A program made the translations under genes and the position numbers. A stretch of 64,000 bases of DNA from Sacculina carcini (lineage: Eukaryota; Arthropoda; Thecostraca; Sacculinidae). The DNA lies in assembly GCA_916048095.2 (NCBI GenBank), contig OU696582.1:8626449-8690448 (forward strand). The letters are read 5' to 3'. The notes below the pieces were generated by a model. The model was not told the DNA's origin and did no database searches. It saw only the letters and a list, made by a program, of their open reading frames with translations. The first letter of the stretch is position 1. Each line of letters opens with the position of its first letter. Below are positions 39,097-52,337 of this stretch, in pieces.

Positions 39097-40843
39097 CATT
39101 ATTATTATTATTATTATTATTGAACAAAACGAACAAAGTGACACAGGAAGAGCGCAAGCGCTATAAACTGCATCATGCAGCCCCTGCGCACTTTGAACGT
39201 GGAGAATAAGAGAAAGAGAAAGATAAAAAATACACAAAGACAATATGACACACATAATCATGACAGATCAATACATCACCATCCACACACACACACACAC
39301 ACACATATATATACAATTGATATGATACATACGAAAATGACTAGATCAAAAGAAATTGCACAATATGCTGCACGAGAAGTACAGATCAACTATTTTACTA
39401 GATTAATTCGCAAGAAACACACACACACACACACACACTAACATAAACGCACTCGCACAAACACACATACACGATAGTCGCACACACACATACACACACA
39501 TCACAAAACGATCCATAAATAATATAAATAAATAAATACATAGGTCAATCACAAAATAAATCTCAAATAAATGAATAAATAAATAATTTAGGTGGAACTA
39601 AACTCGTCAATTTCTCAAAACTATGTTGGCAGCACTTTTGAATGATCGGAATGTGCTGGCCCTGCACACACCCTCATCCAACCGATTCCACAACCGCACA
39701 GAGCTGGCAACGAAACTACGCTTAAACTGATTCGTTCTGCATTTTTGCTCTTGTAGGCAGAGCGAATGTGAATTTACTGCCAGTCGAGTGACCTTAGCAA
39801 AGTGTCGCTGATGAGACACAGCACCATGCAGAGGGTGTCTTTCGTTGGTCAATATCTTGAACAGCATACAAACGTTGGAGATGTCCCTACGATGACCAAG
39901 ATTCCAGCATGCATCTCCACCACAGAGGAAGCTGGCAGAGGAGCCAACTCTGTCAATGAGCCAGAGATGCGAATCAGCAGCTGACGACCAAACAGGAGCA
40001 CAGTACTCGAGAACAGGAAGAACGAAGCAGCGCAAACACGAGGCAGATATCGAACGATCATTGAGTACACGATATGCCTTTCGAAGAATTCCAAGTTTCT
40101 GAGAATCGGAAACCACAAGACGACGAACCTGTTTTTCAAAAGTCAGCCTTGAATCGAATCGAACTCCAAGGATATCGACTGCGTTAAATTCTTCCACTGC
40201 GCAGCCATTAGCCAACAAAGGATCGAGCGATGGATTCAATGTGCGAGACCGAGAAACACACAAAAGCTTCGACTTTTTTGAGTTAAGCTTCATATTCCAA
40301 GTGTCACAACATATGGATATTTTGCGCAGGTCTTCGTTCAGTGACCAACTCACATTGGGTCGCCGCTCTGGAGTGTCAACGGTAACCACCATAGTTACAT
40401 CATCCGCGTAAGCAAAAACAGGATGCGAAGTTAGGCTGAGCAAATCTGATGTGTAGACATTGAACAAGAGAGGACCCAATACACACCCTTGGGGAACACC
40501 CGAGTGAACATCATGCCATTCACTGTGCCTACCATCAACACATACTCTGTTCTTGCGACCTTGAAGGAATTGGATCATAACTGATAGGACTCCTCCTCCG
40601 ACCCTGAGAGACTTTAGCTTTCGGATCAGGTCATCGTGATTGACTCTATCGAACGCGGCTGAAAAGTCTAGCTGAACTATCACAGCTTCCTGTCCTCGAT
40701 CTAGGGCCTGTTGCACAATATGAGTGATGGAGAGCAAGGCGTCCGTGGTGCCGAGATTTTTGCGATATGCGAATTGATTAGGCGGCAGCAAACTGTGTTT
40801 TTTAAGGTATTGAGCCAGACGACGACAAACCACACAATGAAGA
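39097..40843 (-). mobile_element. 5'-truncated LINE with (AAT)n tail
   Basis: Minus-strand open frame 40840-39607 covers reverse transcriptase from QYLKKHSLLPPNQFAYRKN through VQLDFSAAFDRVNHD, GVPQGCVLGPLLFNVY and catalytic YADDV to the C-terminus (SSVRLWNRLDEG). The 3' UTR contains (CA)n tracts at 39280-39305 and 39418-39438 and ends in (AAT)n at 39097-39121. The endonuclease is missing. The frame is uninterrupted over about 410 codons, so insertion was fairly recent. It belongs to the Jockey/CR1 superfamily. Confidence 0.85.
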
Positions 40844-41045
40844 CACAATGAAGAATTGATGATATCGTCAGCGTAGAGTAGCGCCGAGTCTCCCAAGCTC
40901 ACTGCTAGGTCATTGACGAGTATGTCAAACAGGAGCGGACTCAGTACGGACTCAGTATGGATCCCTCCGGCACTCGGCTGGTTACATCGGACCCCTGTGA
41001 CGTTCTACCGTTGAGCAACACGCGCTGTTTGCGAGAAACGACAAA
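40844..41045 (-). mobile_element. RT fragment of another LINE family, joined to the previous one
   Basis: Minus-strand frames give RKQRVLLNGRTS, VTSRVPEGSI, then SPLLFDILVNDLA and LGDSALLYADDI before running directly into the LINE at 39097-40843. This retains more of the RT palm than the block B copies at 17190 and 63000, which stop after SPLL. The two-unit 11-bp repeat lies between EGSIL and SPLL. Confidence 0.7.
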
Positions 41046-42493
41046 CAGAAACGACTGCAGCATTTTCCAATTCCGCCCGAAGGTCCAAATTGATGGTTTT
41101 TTTTGCCCTGCACTGATTGCAAATTTTCTAAATGTCTGTTTGTATCCTATCTCCTCCTAAACCATTGGACCGATTTTAATTAAAATTGGTGCCTAGGGGT
41201 AAAATGGATGCAAGAAGGTCATAGGCTGGGTTTTGTTGACTTCCGAGGTCATTTTCAAGGTAATTGAGGTCATTTGTGTCTGTTTGAGGACTTTTTTTGT
41301 CTGTTTGTCGAAGGATTTTCCGTCGTTCCCGTTTTCCGCCAAACGCTGCCGATTTTCGTTTTGTCGGCGGCAGCTCGCATCTCGCATTCACAACAATCTT
41401 CAAAAGAAATCTTCGAAGAAGGAAAAACCAAAAGAAATTAAAAAGAGACAGTCATCTCCCCCCGCCGGCCTGATCCCGCGGATTCGGCCTGATCCCGCGG
41501 ATTCGGCCTCATCACGCGGATTTAGCCTCATCCCGCGGATTCGGCCTTATCCCGCAGATTCAGCCTCATCCCGCGGATTCGGCCTCATCGTGTCCCTCAT
41601 CAGCGAGTCAAGCGTGAGGACGAAGAATGCGTACCTCCTCTTATACGTCAAAAATGATCACTAGCTTGGGGTTGAGTTTGTGTCGGGTTGAGTTTGTGTG
41701 TGAGGTACTAGACAATACAAGCATTATAACTTATTGCTATGTGCATCTTCTGGTCCCAAATTATTTCATCATTTTGCTTCTTCTTTACCCTCTTATGTAA
41801 TCTGTCCATAATGTGTAGTTGGTTTAGGATATCAAGACCGAATTGGGGGTATGCAGCTTTGGATCTGGTTTGTGGCCAGACAAAGCTGCACGTCTACTTA
41901 ATTTTTTGGTTAGACCATTTTTCGCAGAAAGTGCTCTGGGCTATTGTCAAAAAATATTCCACACATGTCAAATTTGAAACTTTGACGCTTTCGAAAAAAG
42001 AATGAATATGTTTTGCAAATAAATTCGTGTGAAACGAAACATGCAAGCATGTATTGGACTGTTTGTAAAATTGCGGTCTTTTTCAGTTTCTGAACTTTTC
42101 ACACTCAACAGAATTTGCTAGGATACAAAACCGATTTAAAGCCTGGCTGTCCTATGTGTACATTAATTAAATACGATATAAGCCAACTCACATATATTAT
42201 ACATCGATGTTATAAATAGTATACACAATATATATATAATTGTTAACTGGGCGTTCATTCTAATCATAAATACTTTTCAACATGTAAGAGAGCTTGAAAA
42301 TATTATTATATTTTGCGTGTGTTCTCGAATTGCTGTCCGTTTTGCGGTAGACTCGAAACACAATGAAATTATTCGTACATTTACGTTGAATGCCTGTACT
42401 CAACTACTGACTGAGTGCTGCAGGCTTCAGTGCGTGAACTGTGTCTTTTAGGCATCCCCATAAATATAAGTGTTAAAATCAGCTATATATATA
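41046..42493. repeat. Block B, unit 2 copy
   Basis: Matches 17310-19202 with one instead of four of the 130-150-bp repeats and a shorter minisatellite (41462-41592, about 7 units). From 41593 it follows 18313-19202 almost base for base and ends in TATATATACTAG, where the Helitron begins. No gene. Confidence 0.8.
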
Positions 42494-45290
42494 CTAGCAT
42501 TAAAACCCGCCCGTTGTGCGGGGCAATTCATATAAATATTGCAAATTAAAAACAAATAAGGCAAACTCATAAAAACTTTAATCAATTAAAAAGTCTAAAT
42601 TTCATTATTTTTAATTTTATTTTGACAAAATATTTCCACTCAGCCCGCCTCATATTTAAACCCGGCCGACGTGCGGAATAATTCAGAACTCGAACACCAT
42701 CCGTTCTGGTTCTTGAAGTCAAATCCATTAGTTTTGTATATTAATTCATTGTATACGTTGAAATTGAACGTCTTATTGCTGCCCGCGGGACATTTTTATT
42801 TAATAAAAATGAGCCATCGCTTCGTTTGCGTTTGAAGCCCCTGATCATTGAACCAGCGAGCCATGAACCATGAACCAGCGCAATTATGTCACCTCATATT
42901 CAAGCATACATACACAGACAGACAGATAATTTCTTCTTTATGTATATATATAGCATTAAAACCCGCCCGTTGTGCGGAGCAATTCATAACATGAAGTTCA
43001 TATTCAATTCATAAAAAATATGGAAAAATAAATATGAAATAGGGTACACTCATAAAAATATTCATCTATTGAAAATTATAAATTTAATTATTTTTATTTC
43101 GACAAAATATTTCCCCTCAGTCCGCCTGAGTCATTTTTACACCCGCCCGTCGTGCTGAATAATTCTGAACTCGAACACGATCCGTTCTGCATCTTGAAGT
43201 CAAATCCATTGGTTTTGTGTATGGATTAATTATACAGGGGAAATTGAACGTTCTATTGTCTATAGTTGCTGACCGCGGAGCATTTTTATTTTTAAAAAAA
43301 TTACCTTTTTTTAAATGAACCATTTGAAAAATTGAACTAAAAAACACTTTTTTAAGCCCGCCCGTCGTGCGGAACAATTCATACAATAAAATTCATATCA
43401 AATCCATAAAATATATTGAATACAAATTGAAACCCAAAAAATGTAACCTATAAATATCTTAACCAATAGAAAAGTCTAAATGTGAATATTTTTGTTCTTA
43501 TTTTGACAAATATTATCCCTCAACCCGCCTGATATATAAATCTGCCCGTCGTGAGGTATAATTCAGAACACAAACACGAAACAAACAATGAAAGATGATG
43601 AAATCTTTTCATCAGAATGTTTCCAAACTATATTTATTACATAACATCATTCCCCAATATCATTTGCTTAAGTACTATTTCACTTTTTCCGCTATAATAT
43701 TTATTGTTAAAATTTATATATTTTCCGCTATCATTAAAACCCAATATATCCTGAGTCAAACCTACCCAACCCAACCCAACCATCCAATCATGACCGCACT
43801 CAGCCTAGTCTGAGGTGATTCAACTCATTAGTTTGTGATCACAAAATATACTGATTCGATCATAATTTGTAATCAGAAGACTGAGATTATCTACCCCAAT
43901 GGGTCCCAAACACGCGGCCCACCAATACTTTTCTCTCAACCCGCCTATATAGTATCGGAACCAAACTGTAAGGCAGCTAAATTCAAATTTGTTGCATAAT
44001 GCGATATAATTATACACCATTTAATTCACATTTACATTAGTGAGTCTGGATCTTGAAGTCAAGCCCGTGAGTTTTGTATATGGATTCATTTCACACGGTA
44101 AAATTGAATGTTTAAACCCACCCGTCGCTCGGAACAATTAATAAAACAAAAGTAATACATATTTAAATGCAAACAGCCAGTCTAATAGAAAACTCTAAAT
44201 TGTAAAATCTAAACCAATAGAAAATTCCTGTTGTGAATTTGCATACTCTTATTCTAATAATTGACGGCATATTATTCAGTCAACCCGCCTCATACTTGAG
44301 CCCGCCCGTCGTCAGGAATAAATTCGAAATGTAAACACAAAATTACAATGAATTTTTTCAGTATATAAATGAATTTTTTTCCATAATATTATCTCATAAT
44401 TCACGGTTAATTCTTCCACTAATGCATCATATTCATACAGTTGTTATTTTTTGGATTACACCGATATTACAGCCCTTGATATTACAGCCGATATTATATT
44501 ATGCAATCTATATTCTGCTACGTATTATTCTTAATACAAATATCATCAGATCGCAAAATATATTTAAAGGTTCACATCATTCTCCAAAATCATTTGCTTA
44601 AGAGCTATTCTACTTTTATCGCTAGAATATTTACTGCTAGCAAAATATCATATACCTCGCTATCATTTAAACCCACTCTTTATAGATACATTCAAGCCCG
44701 CCCGTCGTGCGGAACAGTTCATAAAATATAATTAATATTCAATTCATAAAAAAATTAGTGAAAATTGAAAAAGAAAAACAAACCCATAGGAAAGTTTTAG
44801 CCAATATAAAAGTCGAAATGTGAAATTTATGTTTCAATTTAGAAAACATGTTTTTTCACAACCCACCTCTTATTTAAAGCTGCCCGTCGTGCGGAATAAT
44901 TCAGAACTCAAACACGAAACAAACACAAAGAAAATGGATGAAAAACGACCAACAGAAAAAGTCAAATTTGTAAATTCTTGTTTTAATTATTGTCGAAGTT
45001 TTTTCCCTCAACACTGCTCAAATTCTCACCCGTCCTTCGTGTGTAGTGATTCAGAAGTGTAACACTATCAAAACAATGCAACTTTCTGTCATCTCTATAA
45101 TTCCAGATTAATGCTTCCGCTAAAACAGCATATGCATATAGTTGGCATTGCATGATATTACAACCCATATCCTTATGCAACTTAAGCGTATGCAACTTGA
45201 AATTAAACCAATTAAATTACACAGTAAAATTCAGTAGTTTACTTTGTTCCCAGTAGCATTTTACCCGCCCGTCGTGCGGAACAATTCATG
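42494..45290 (-). repeat. Array of about 12 Helitron 3'-terminus-like hairpins
   Basis: The motif CCCGCCCGTCGTGCGGAA (plus-strand reading) followed by YAATTCA recurs, with variants, near 42506, 42660, 42962, 43135, 43357, 43547, 44107, 44302, 44698, 44880, 45028 and 45266. Spacing is irregular, about 110-560 bp. Each would form the CCGC...GCGG hairpin seen at the true terminus. Intervening sequence is AT-rich and diverged, with phrases such as 'attcagaactc' and 'ccaatagaaaa' recurring. Confidence 0.8.
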
Positions 45291-45526
45291 TGTAAATATT
45301 GAGGACAATAAAGCCTTTCTATTCAGTATAGTGTAGCATTAATTAAACTGTACCCAATAAAACCACACCATCCATGCTTGGAGCTAATATGATGCATTCT
45401 TAATTGTGATTGGGCTTCAGTGAAATTTAATCGGTGTATATTCCTGTGTAATCGCAAGTGCGTATAATAGCTGTCAAATTGGTAATATGTGTTTTTGACT
45501 TTACACCGCCGTAACTTCCTTCCAAT

Positions 45527-47767
45527 ACACTTTGAAAAATTAAAAATTATACCGCATTGTAGAAAACAAAATTTCTAGCACGATGGTATAATTAATTGTT
45601 ATGTGTAACAAATATTTACTGAGAAATAGTAGAAAAATGAATTAATTTTAGTCGCCCGGTGTTCAAGTGTAATTTTGGATGTATTTGAGAATTTTGCCAA
45701 CTTTACACGTTTTTTGTATCATTTGTGGGTATAAATTATAGCTTATCTTGTAGAACACAAAATTCTCTACACATTAATATATTCCTATGTAATCGCAAGT
45801 GCGTAAATTGTGACTGGACTTCAGTGAAATTAAATCAATGTATATTCATGTGTAATCGCAAGTGCGCATAATAGCTGTCAAATTGGCAATATGTCCTTTT
45901 GACTTTACACCGCCGTAACTTTTTTCAAATACACTTTGGAAAATTTCAAATTATACCGTATTGTAGAAAACAAAATTTCTAGCACGATGGTATAATTTAT
46001 TTTAATGTGTTAAAAACAGTTCTTGAGAAATAGGTAGAAAAATGAATTAATTTTAGTCACCCGGTGTTCAAGTGTAATTTTGGATGTATTTGAGAATTTT
46101 GCCAATTTTACACGTTTTTTTGTATCATTTGTGGGTATAAATTATAGCTTATCTTGTAGAACACAAAATTTTCTACACAGTAGTATATTCCTGTGTAATC
46201 GCAAGTGCGCATAATAGCTGATAAATTGGCAACATGACATTTTGAATGTACACCGCTGTAACTTCCTTCAGATACACTTTGAAAAATTAAAAATTATACC
46301 GCATTGTAGAAAACAAAATTTCTAGCACGATGGTATAATTAATTGTTATGTGTAACAAATATTTACTGAGAAATAGTAGAAAAATGAATTAATTTTAGTC
46401 GCCCGGTGTTCAAGTGTAATTTTGGATGTATTTGAGAATTTTGCCAACTTTACACGTTTTTTGTATCATTTGTGGGTATAAATTATAGCTTATCTTGTAG
46501 AACACAAAATTCTCTACACATTAATATATTCCTATGTAATCGCAAGTGCGTAAATTGTGACTGGACTTCAGTGAAATTAAATCAATGTATATTCATGTGT
46601 AATCGCAAGTGCGCATAATAGCTGTCAAATTGGCAATATGTCCTTTTGACTTTACACCGCCGTAACTTTTTTCAAATACACTTTGGAAAATTACAAATTA
46701 TACCGTATTGTAGAAAACAAAATTTCTAGCACGATGGTATAATTTATTTTAATGTGTTACAAACAGTTCTTGAGAAATAGGTAGAAAAATGAATTAATTT
46801 TAGTCACCCGGTGTTCAAGTGTAATTTTGGATGTATTTGAGAATTTTGCCAATTTTACACGTTTTTTTGTATCATTTGTGGGTATAAATTATAGCTTATC
46901 TTGTAGAACACAAAATTTTCTACACAGTAGTATATTCCTGTGTAATCGTAAGTGCGCATAATAGCTGATAAATTGGCAACATGACATTTTGAATGTACAC
47001 CGCTGTAACTTCCTTCAGATACACTTTGAAAAATTAAAAATTATACCGCATTGTAGAAAACAAAATTTCTAGCACGATGGTATAATTAATTGTTATGTGT
47101 AACAAATATTTACTGAGAAATAGTAGAAAAATGAATTAATTTTAGTCGCCCGGTGTTCAAGTGTAATTTTGGATGTATTTGAGAATTTTGCCAACTTTAC
47201 ACGTTTTTTGTATCATTTGTGGGTATAAATTATAGCTTATCTTGTAGAACACAAAATTCTCTACACATTAATATATTCCTATGTAATCGCAAGTGCGTAA
47301 ATTGTGACTGGACTTCAGTGAAATTAAATCAATGTATATTCATGTGTAATCGCAAGTGCGCATAATAGCTGTCAAATTGGCAATATGTCCTTTTGACTTT
47401 ACACCGCCGTAACTTTTTTCAAATACACTTTGGAAAATTACAAATTATACCGTATTGTAGAAAACAAAATTTCTAGCACGATGGTATAATTTATTTTAAT
47501 GTGTTACAAACAGTTCTTGAGAAATAGGTAGAAAAATGAATTAATTTTAGTCACCCGGTGTTCAAGTGTAATTTTGGATGTATTTGAGAATTTTGCCAAT
47601 TTTACACGTTTTTTTGTATCATTTGTGGGTATAAATTATAGCTTATCTTGTAGAACACAAAATTTTCTACACAGTAGTATATTCCTGTGTAATCGCAAGT
47701 GCGCATAATAGCTGTTAAATTGGCAACATGACATTTTGAATGTACACCGCTGTAACTTCCTTCAGAT
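45527..47767 (-). repeat. Three near-identical tandem copies of a 747-bp higher-order unit
   Basis: Landmarks such as AATTGGCAATATGTCC occur at 45881, 46628 and 47374, spaced 747 and 746 bp apart. Each copy contains two diverged sub-units of about 370 bp carrying 'ttacaccgccgtaactt' and 'tagcacgatggtataat'. Differences between the three copies are few, so the expansion is recent. Confidence 0.9.
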
Positions 47768-48723
47768 ACACTTTGAAAAATTAAAAATTATACCGTTTTG
47801 TAGAAAAACAAAAAATTTCTAGCACGATGGTATAATTTATTTTAATGTGTGACAAACAGTTCTTGAGAAATAGATAGAAAAATGAAAAAAATTTAGTCAC
47901 CCGGTGTTCAAGTGTAATTTTGGATGTATTTGAGAATTTTGCCAATTTTACACGTTTTTTGTATCATTTGTGGGTACAAATTATAACTTTTCTTGTAGAA
48001 CACAAGATTATCTACACAATAGTATAATTTTCATAGCTGTACCATTGCTGGTTTATGAGGAATAGATAGCGAAATATTGACCAAAATATTCAGGTTTTTT
48101 GTGCTAATTTTGCCTTTTTGACTTAGTCATTTACACTTCACACCGCCGTAACTTTTTTTCAATACACGTTGGAAGATTAAAAATTATACCGTGTTGTAGA
48201 AAACCAAATTCCGAGCATGATGGTATTATTTATTTAGATGTGTGATAATTAGTTTTTGAGGAATAGAGAAAAAAGTATAGAAAATCGGACGCGTGGAGTT
48301 TAAATAAAATTTTTGAATGTATATTGAATTTTTTTCCATTTTACTTGTTTTATATTCAATTTTTTTTTCAATTTTTGGGTATAAATTATAGTTTGTTGAG
48401 TAGAACAGAACATTTTCTACACAGTGGTATAATTTTTATAGTTGTACCATTGCTGGTTTAGGAGGAGTAGTTTTCAGAAAATTGACCCAAATTTTCGCAT
48501 TTTTCAGGGCTCATTTTAACTTTGCACCGCTATAACTTTTTTTATTTCAATTTTAAAAATTAAAAATTTAATTTACAGTGTAGACACGAAAATTTCCAAC
48601 ATGATGGTATAAATTTTTAGCGGGTACGCCAAGTGATGGCCGAGTAGCAGCTGATAGAATATGGACCAAGGAGGGTGGGACACACAGACAGACACACAGA
48701 CAGAGGATATCTTTTATATATAT

Positions 48724-48726
<3 letters not shown>

Positions 48727-48807
<81 letters not shown>
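48727..48807. repeat. (TA)n microsatellite, right part of the Helitron target
   Basis: About 80 bp of TA repeat with one GTATA interruption, continuous with the TA tract at 42481-42493 before the Helitron inserted. Confidence 0.95.
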
Positions 48808-48808
<1 letters not shown>

Positions 48809-50419
48809 ATAGCATTAAAACCCGCCCGTTGTGCGGAGGAATTCACAAAATGGAATTAATATTTATAAAAATTGATATTCATAAAAAATATTCCAAATTA
48901 AAAAAGAAAATGAAAACTCTCAAGTGTCTTACTCAATAGAATTGCCGCACAGTACTGTGCAAGCAATGATATTAGGGCTTTCAGACACATTATAACAATT
49001 ATATTGTGCATAATTAATGATAATCCAATTTGATAGGGTCACTAATAGCATGTATAACTCATGTGCTCATACAAAATAATTCATTTAAAATCGCCAATAT
49101 ATCATTTCCATAATTTGAATTCTGTGCATGACTCTTCAAAAAAAACAAATGAACATGTTTTTTTGGTCACGGTTTTTTGTCGAAAAAACTTTCTTTTTTA
49201 AGAACCGTCGGTTTTTTTAAGTCGCATCTCTAGTCGCAAGCGTCTGTGTGCGTGTGTGTGCGTATGTGTGTTTTGAGCAAGACCACGGCAATTCCAAGCT
49301 GAATAGCTATCGATAGAGCTGAAGAGACAAACCCCGTTATAACAGAGTATGCTTCCAGTCGCTTACTCTGAGAAGATAATTATTTTCAATCGATCTTGCC
49401 TTCATTCAGCTCATAATTATTCGAGATTAAAACAGCTGATATGAAATATTATATTGAGAAAATCTAATCAGATATAACGACAATTCAACGGCAGGTCTTG
49501 TACCGCCCCTGAAATGAACCCGCGTCGCTGACTATTTTTACACTAGTGTTGATTCCATACACTAGGGGGCGCAACGAGTTGTTTGTCGCGTGACTGGTCT
49601 TTGTGTTTCGTACTGCGCCATGTATTTTGAGAAAAACAACCATGCACAGAAAAACAAAGTGTTTTTTTCAGTTTCTTTCTTGATTTTATACTATATTTCT
49701 AGTAGGAATTATTTCTCCTCATGAAAGTATTACCACCAGTAAGGCGCCGTGTTCGGCAATGAACGAGTGAGCGCGAACAAAGAAAACCGCTTGTTAATCG
49801 GGCTTACGATTCCAGAGATATAAGACTCTCAAAAGGCATCCGAAAAGTTTTTTGCTAAATTATAAGAGGGAATATGGCACGTGCCACGTGCCTCACTGGG
49901 CACTGACATAATTCGGCATAATCTCATTTGCGGCAAGAAGGATTGGGCTACCCAAAATAAACGCATGTTAATCGGACTAATGGTATCAGAGATATATGCC
50001 TCTGAAAAACGGTAAAAACTGTTTTTCGTAAAGGTTGGAGGGCATTAGGGACGTGCCACGTGCCACAGTGGGCACTGACATGATTCAACTTGGTTTCCTC
50101 CGCGGCAAGAAGAATGAGGCTACCCAACAAAAAAATGCATGTTAATCGGACTTATGGTTCCAGAGATATAAGCCTCTGAAAAGCGTGACCACGGCCGGTG
50201 GGCCGCTCATACTCATTTTTCTAGGAACAACAAGTATGAACTTGCTCGCTTCGCTCGCTCGTAATCAAAAATACAGCCCTATAATGTGGACTGAAATCGC
50301 GCGTTTGACATAAAACGTTAAAAATATACTTATATTTTTATTTACAATTAATTTGTTAGCATAAAATCGTTTTCAGATTATAAGTCTTAAAATAGGCACA
50401 CAGAAAATAAACAACAACG

Positions 50420-51735
50420 ACAACAACAACAACGTGTATTTGCTATAGCGCCGGTAAAACACAAGCGCGAAAAACGGAAGACATCAATTGAAATAAAACG
50501 ACAATTGTAAAGAATATGGGAGTAAAGAGCAGGTAAAAGAGAGAGAAGTCACAAAACAACCAAAATGGGTAAATAACAAGCACAAGCACAAAGGGCACAG
50601 TTCCAAAAAATGAAGTGGTATGTTCGAAGAATAAAATCGACAGAAAATTATTACAGAGAACATTCACAATAGAATAAATAAAGCAGCAAGGAAGGAAAAG
50701 AAGCAGTAACTGTGCTCAAGACAGGGAAAAATATGACAACGAGAAGAATTGAAACAATCATGAAACGGAGAAATAGTTGAATCAATATCACAGAGAGGCG
50801 AAAGGAGAGAGAGTGAGAGACGGGATCAAATGAAATGTCAAAAAGGTACAGGCGAAGCCGACGGCGGAATGACCAAAATGTAGAGGCGCGGGTGATATGA
50901 GAGGGAAGAGAATTATACAAGCGAGGGGCGTGAAAGAAGAACGGTTCAGAGGACCAGGAAGATTCGTTAGATGCACGAGGACAAGCGAGAGGAAGAGGGC
51001 GACGAGAAGAGTGTGAGTCAGTGGGAGACAAAATATTAGCAAGATAAGAAGGCTGGTGAGGATCATGCAGAAGCTTGTAAATTAGACAGCAAAGACGAAA
51101 ATGAATTCGTGGGATGATAGGAAGCCAGTGGAGTTGAAAAAGAAGGTGAGACGTGTTGCGAGAAAAGGTAGGATGAAAGACAAATCGACAAGATTGGTTG
51201 ATCACACGCTGAAGGAATAAGAGATGAGAACGAGGAGCACTAAAGTAAAGCGAGTTGCAGTAGTCTAACCTGGGAAAATCAGACTATGAACAAGAGTGAT
51301 GGTGGAATTTTTATCAAGATAGGGACGTATAGGGTAGAGAGAGCGCAGAATAAGACGTCAAGTGCGAGCGACAGAAACGATATTGTCAAAGCAGGAGAGC
51401 GAAGAGACAAAGATAGAGCCGAGATTGCAAACAGCAGTTGAGATAGGAAATTGGAGAAGAGGAGGTGAAATACGGGGTGGATGGAGGACGATGAACTCAG
51501 ACTTAGAAGTATTCAAGTACAGCTGCCGAGAGGCGGCCCATGAGGAAATTTCAGAAAGTATATCAGAGAGAAAGGAGGGAGTATCAGGAGTGACAGGAAT
51601 GAGGAATTGGATGTCATCGGCATATATTTTGAAAGTAATGGAATGTTTTCGAAGAACAGGGCAAAGAGAAGACATATAAAGATTAAATAATAGTGGGCCA
51701 AGGACGGAACCTTGGGGAAAACTAAATCGAAAACA
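50420..51735 (-). mobile_element. 5'-truncated L2/CR1-like LINE, unit 2 copy
   Basis: Orthologous to 24098-25416, with the same truncation point and tail. Its RT thumb frame is split into two pieces (51675-51358 and 51205-50651) by a single-base deletion near 51280 relative to unit 1. Confidence 0.85.
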
Positions 51736-51737
51736 GC

Positions 51738-52208
51738 ATATTCAAGTATATTCAGCATATTCATATTCAGCATATTCATATTGAGCATATTCATATTGAG
51801 CATATTCATATTGAGCATATTCATATTGAGCATATTCATATTCAGCATATTCATATTGAGCATATTCATATTGAGCATATTCATATTGAGCATATTCATA
51901 TTGAGCATATTCATATTGAGCATATTCATATTGAGCATATTCATATTCAGCATATTCATGTTGGGCATATTCATATTCGGCATATTCATATTCAGCATAT
52001 TCATATCCAGCATATTCAAATCCAGCATATTCATATTCAACATATTCATATTCAGCATATTCATATTCAACATATTCATATTCAGCATATTCATATTCAG
52101 CATATTCATATTCAGCATATTCATATTCAACATATTCATATTCAACATATTCATATTCAGCATATTCATATTCAGCATATTCATATTCAGCATATTCAGC
52201 ATATTCAA
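51738..52208. repeat. 15-bp minisatellite, unit 2 copy
   Basis: About 31 units of CAGCATATTCATATT. The 5' half is dominated by a variant with TTGAG in place of TTCAG, which is absent from the unit 1 array, so the arrays have homogenised separately since duplication. Confidence 0.92.
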
Positions 52209-52337
52209 CTTTAATTAAACGCAGCATATTCAAGAAATTCACAATTAATCCAACCACATAATTTGAACATTCGTCAAAAAACATACATACACAAAAACGG
52301 AAAAGCAAAGCAGCCAAAACCACACCAAAAAACCCTG

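Larger units (their letters stand above)
42494..48726 (-). mobile_element. Complete 6.2-kb non-autonomous Helitron
   Basis: On the minus strand it begins TCTATATATATAAAAG at 48726 and ends with hairpin CCGCACAACGGGCGGGTTTT then AATGCTAG at 42494. The host A before TC and T after CTAG fit Helitron insertion between A and T without target duplication. Both other copies of this junction (19190-19270 and 60300-60330) are uninterrupted (TA)n, giving paired empty sites. No Rep/helicase frame is present. The interior is made of tandem repeats (45527-47767) and an array of terminus-like hairpins (42494-45290). Confidence 0.88.
48808..52337 (-). mobile_element. Block C, unit 2 copy
   Basis: Follows 19262-26036 closely without the RTE LINE. 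The RTE empty site is at 49030-49070 with one ATAACTCA. It carries the L2-like LINE at 50420-51735 and the 15-bp minisatellite at 51738-52208. No host gene is visible. Confidence 0.8.
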
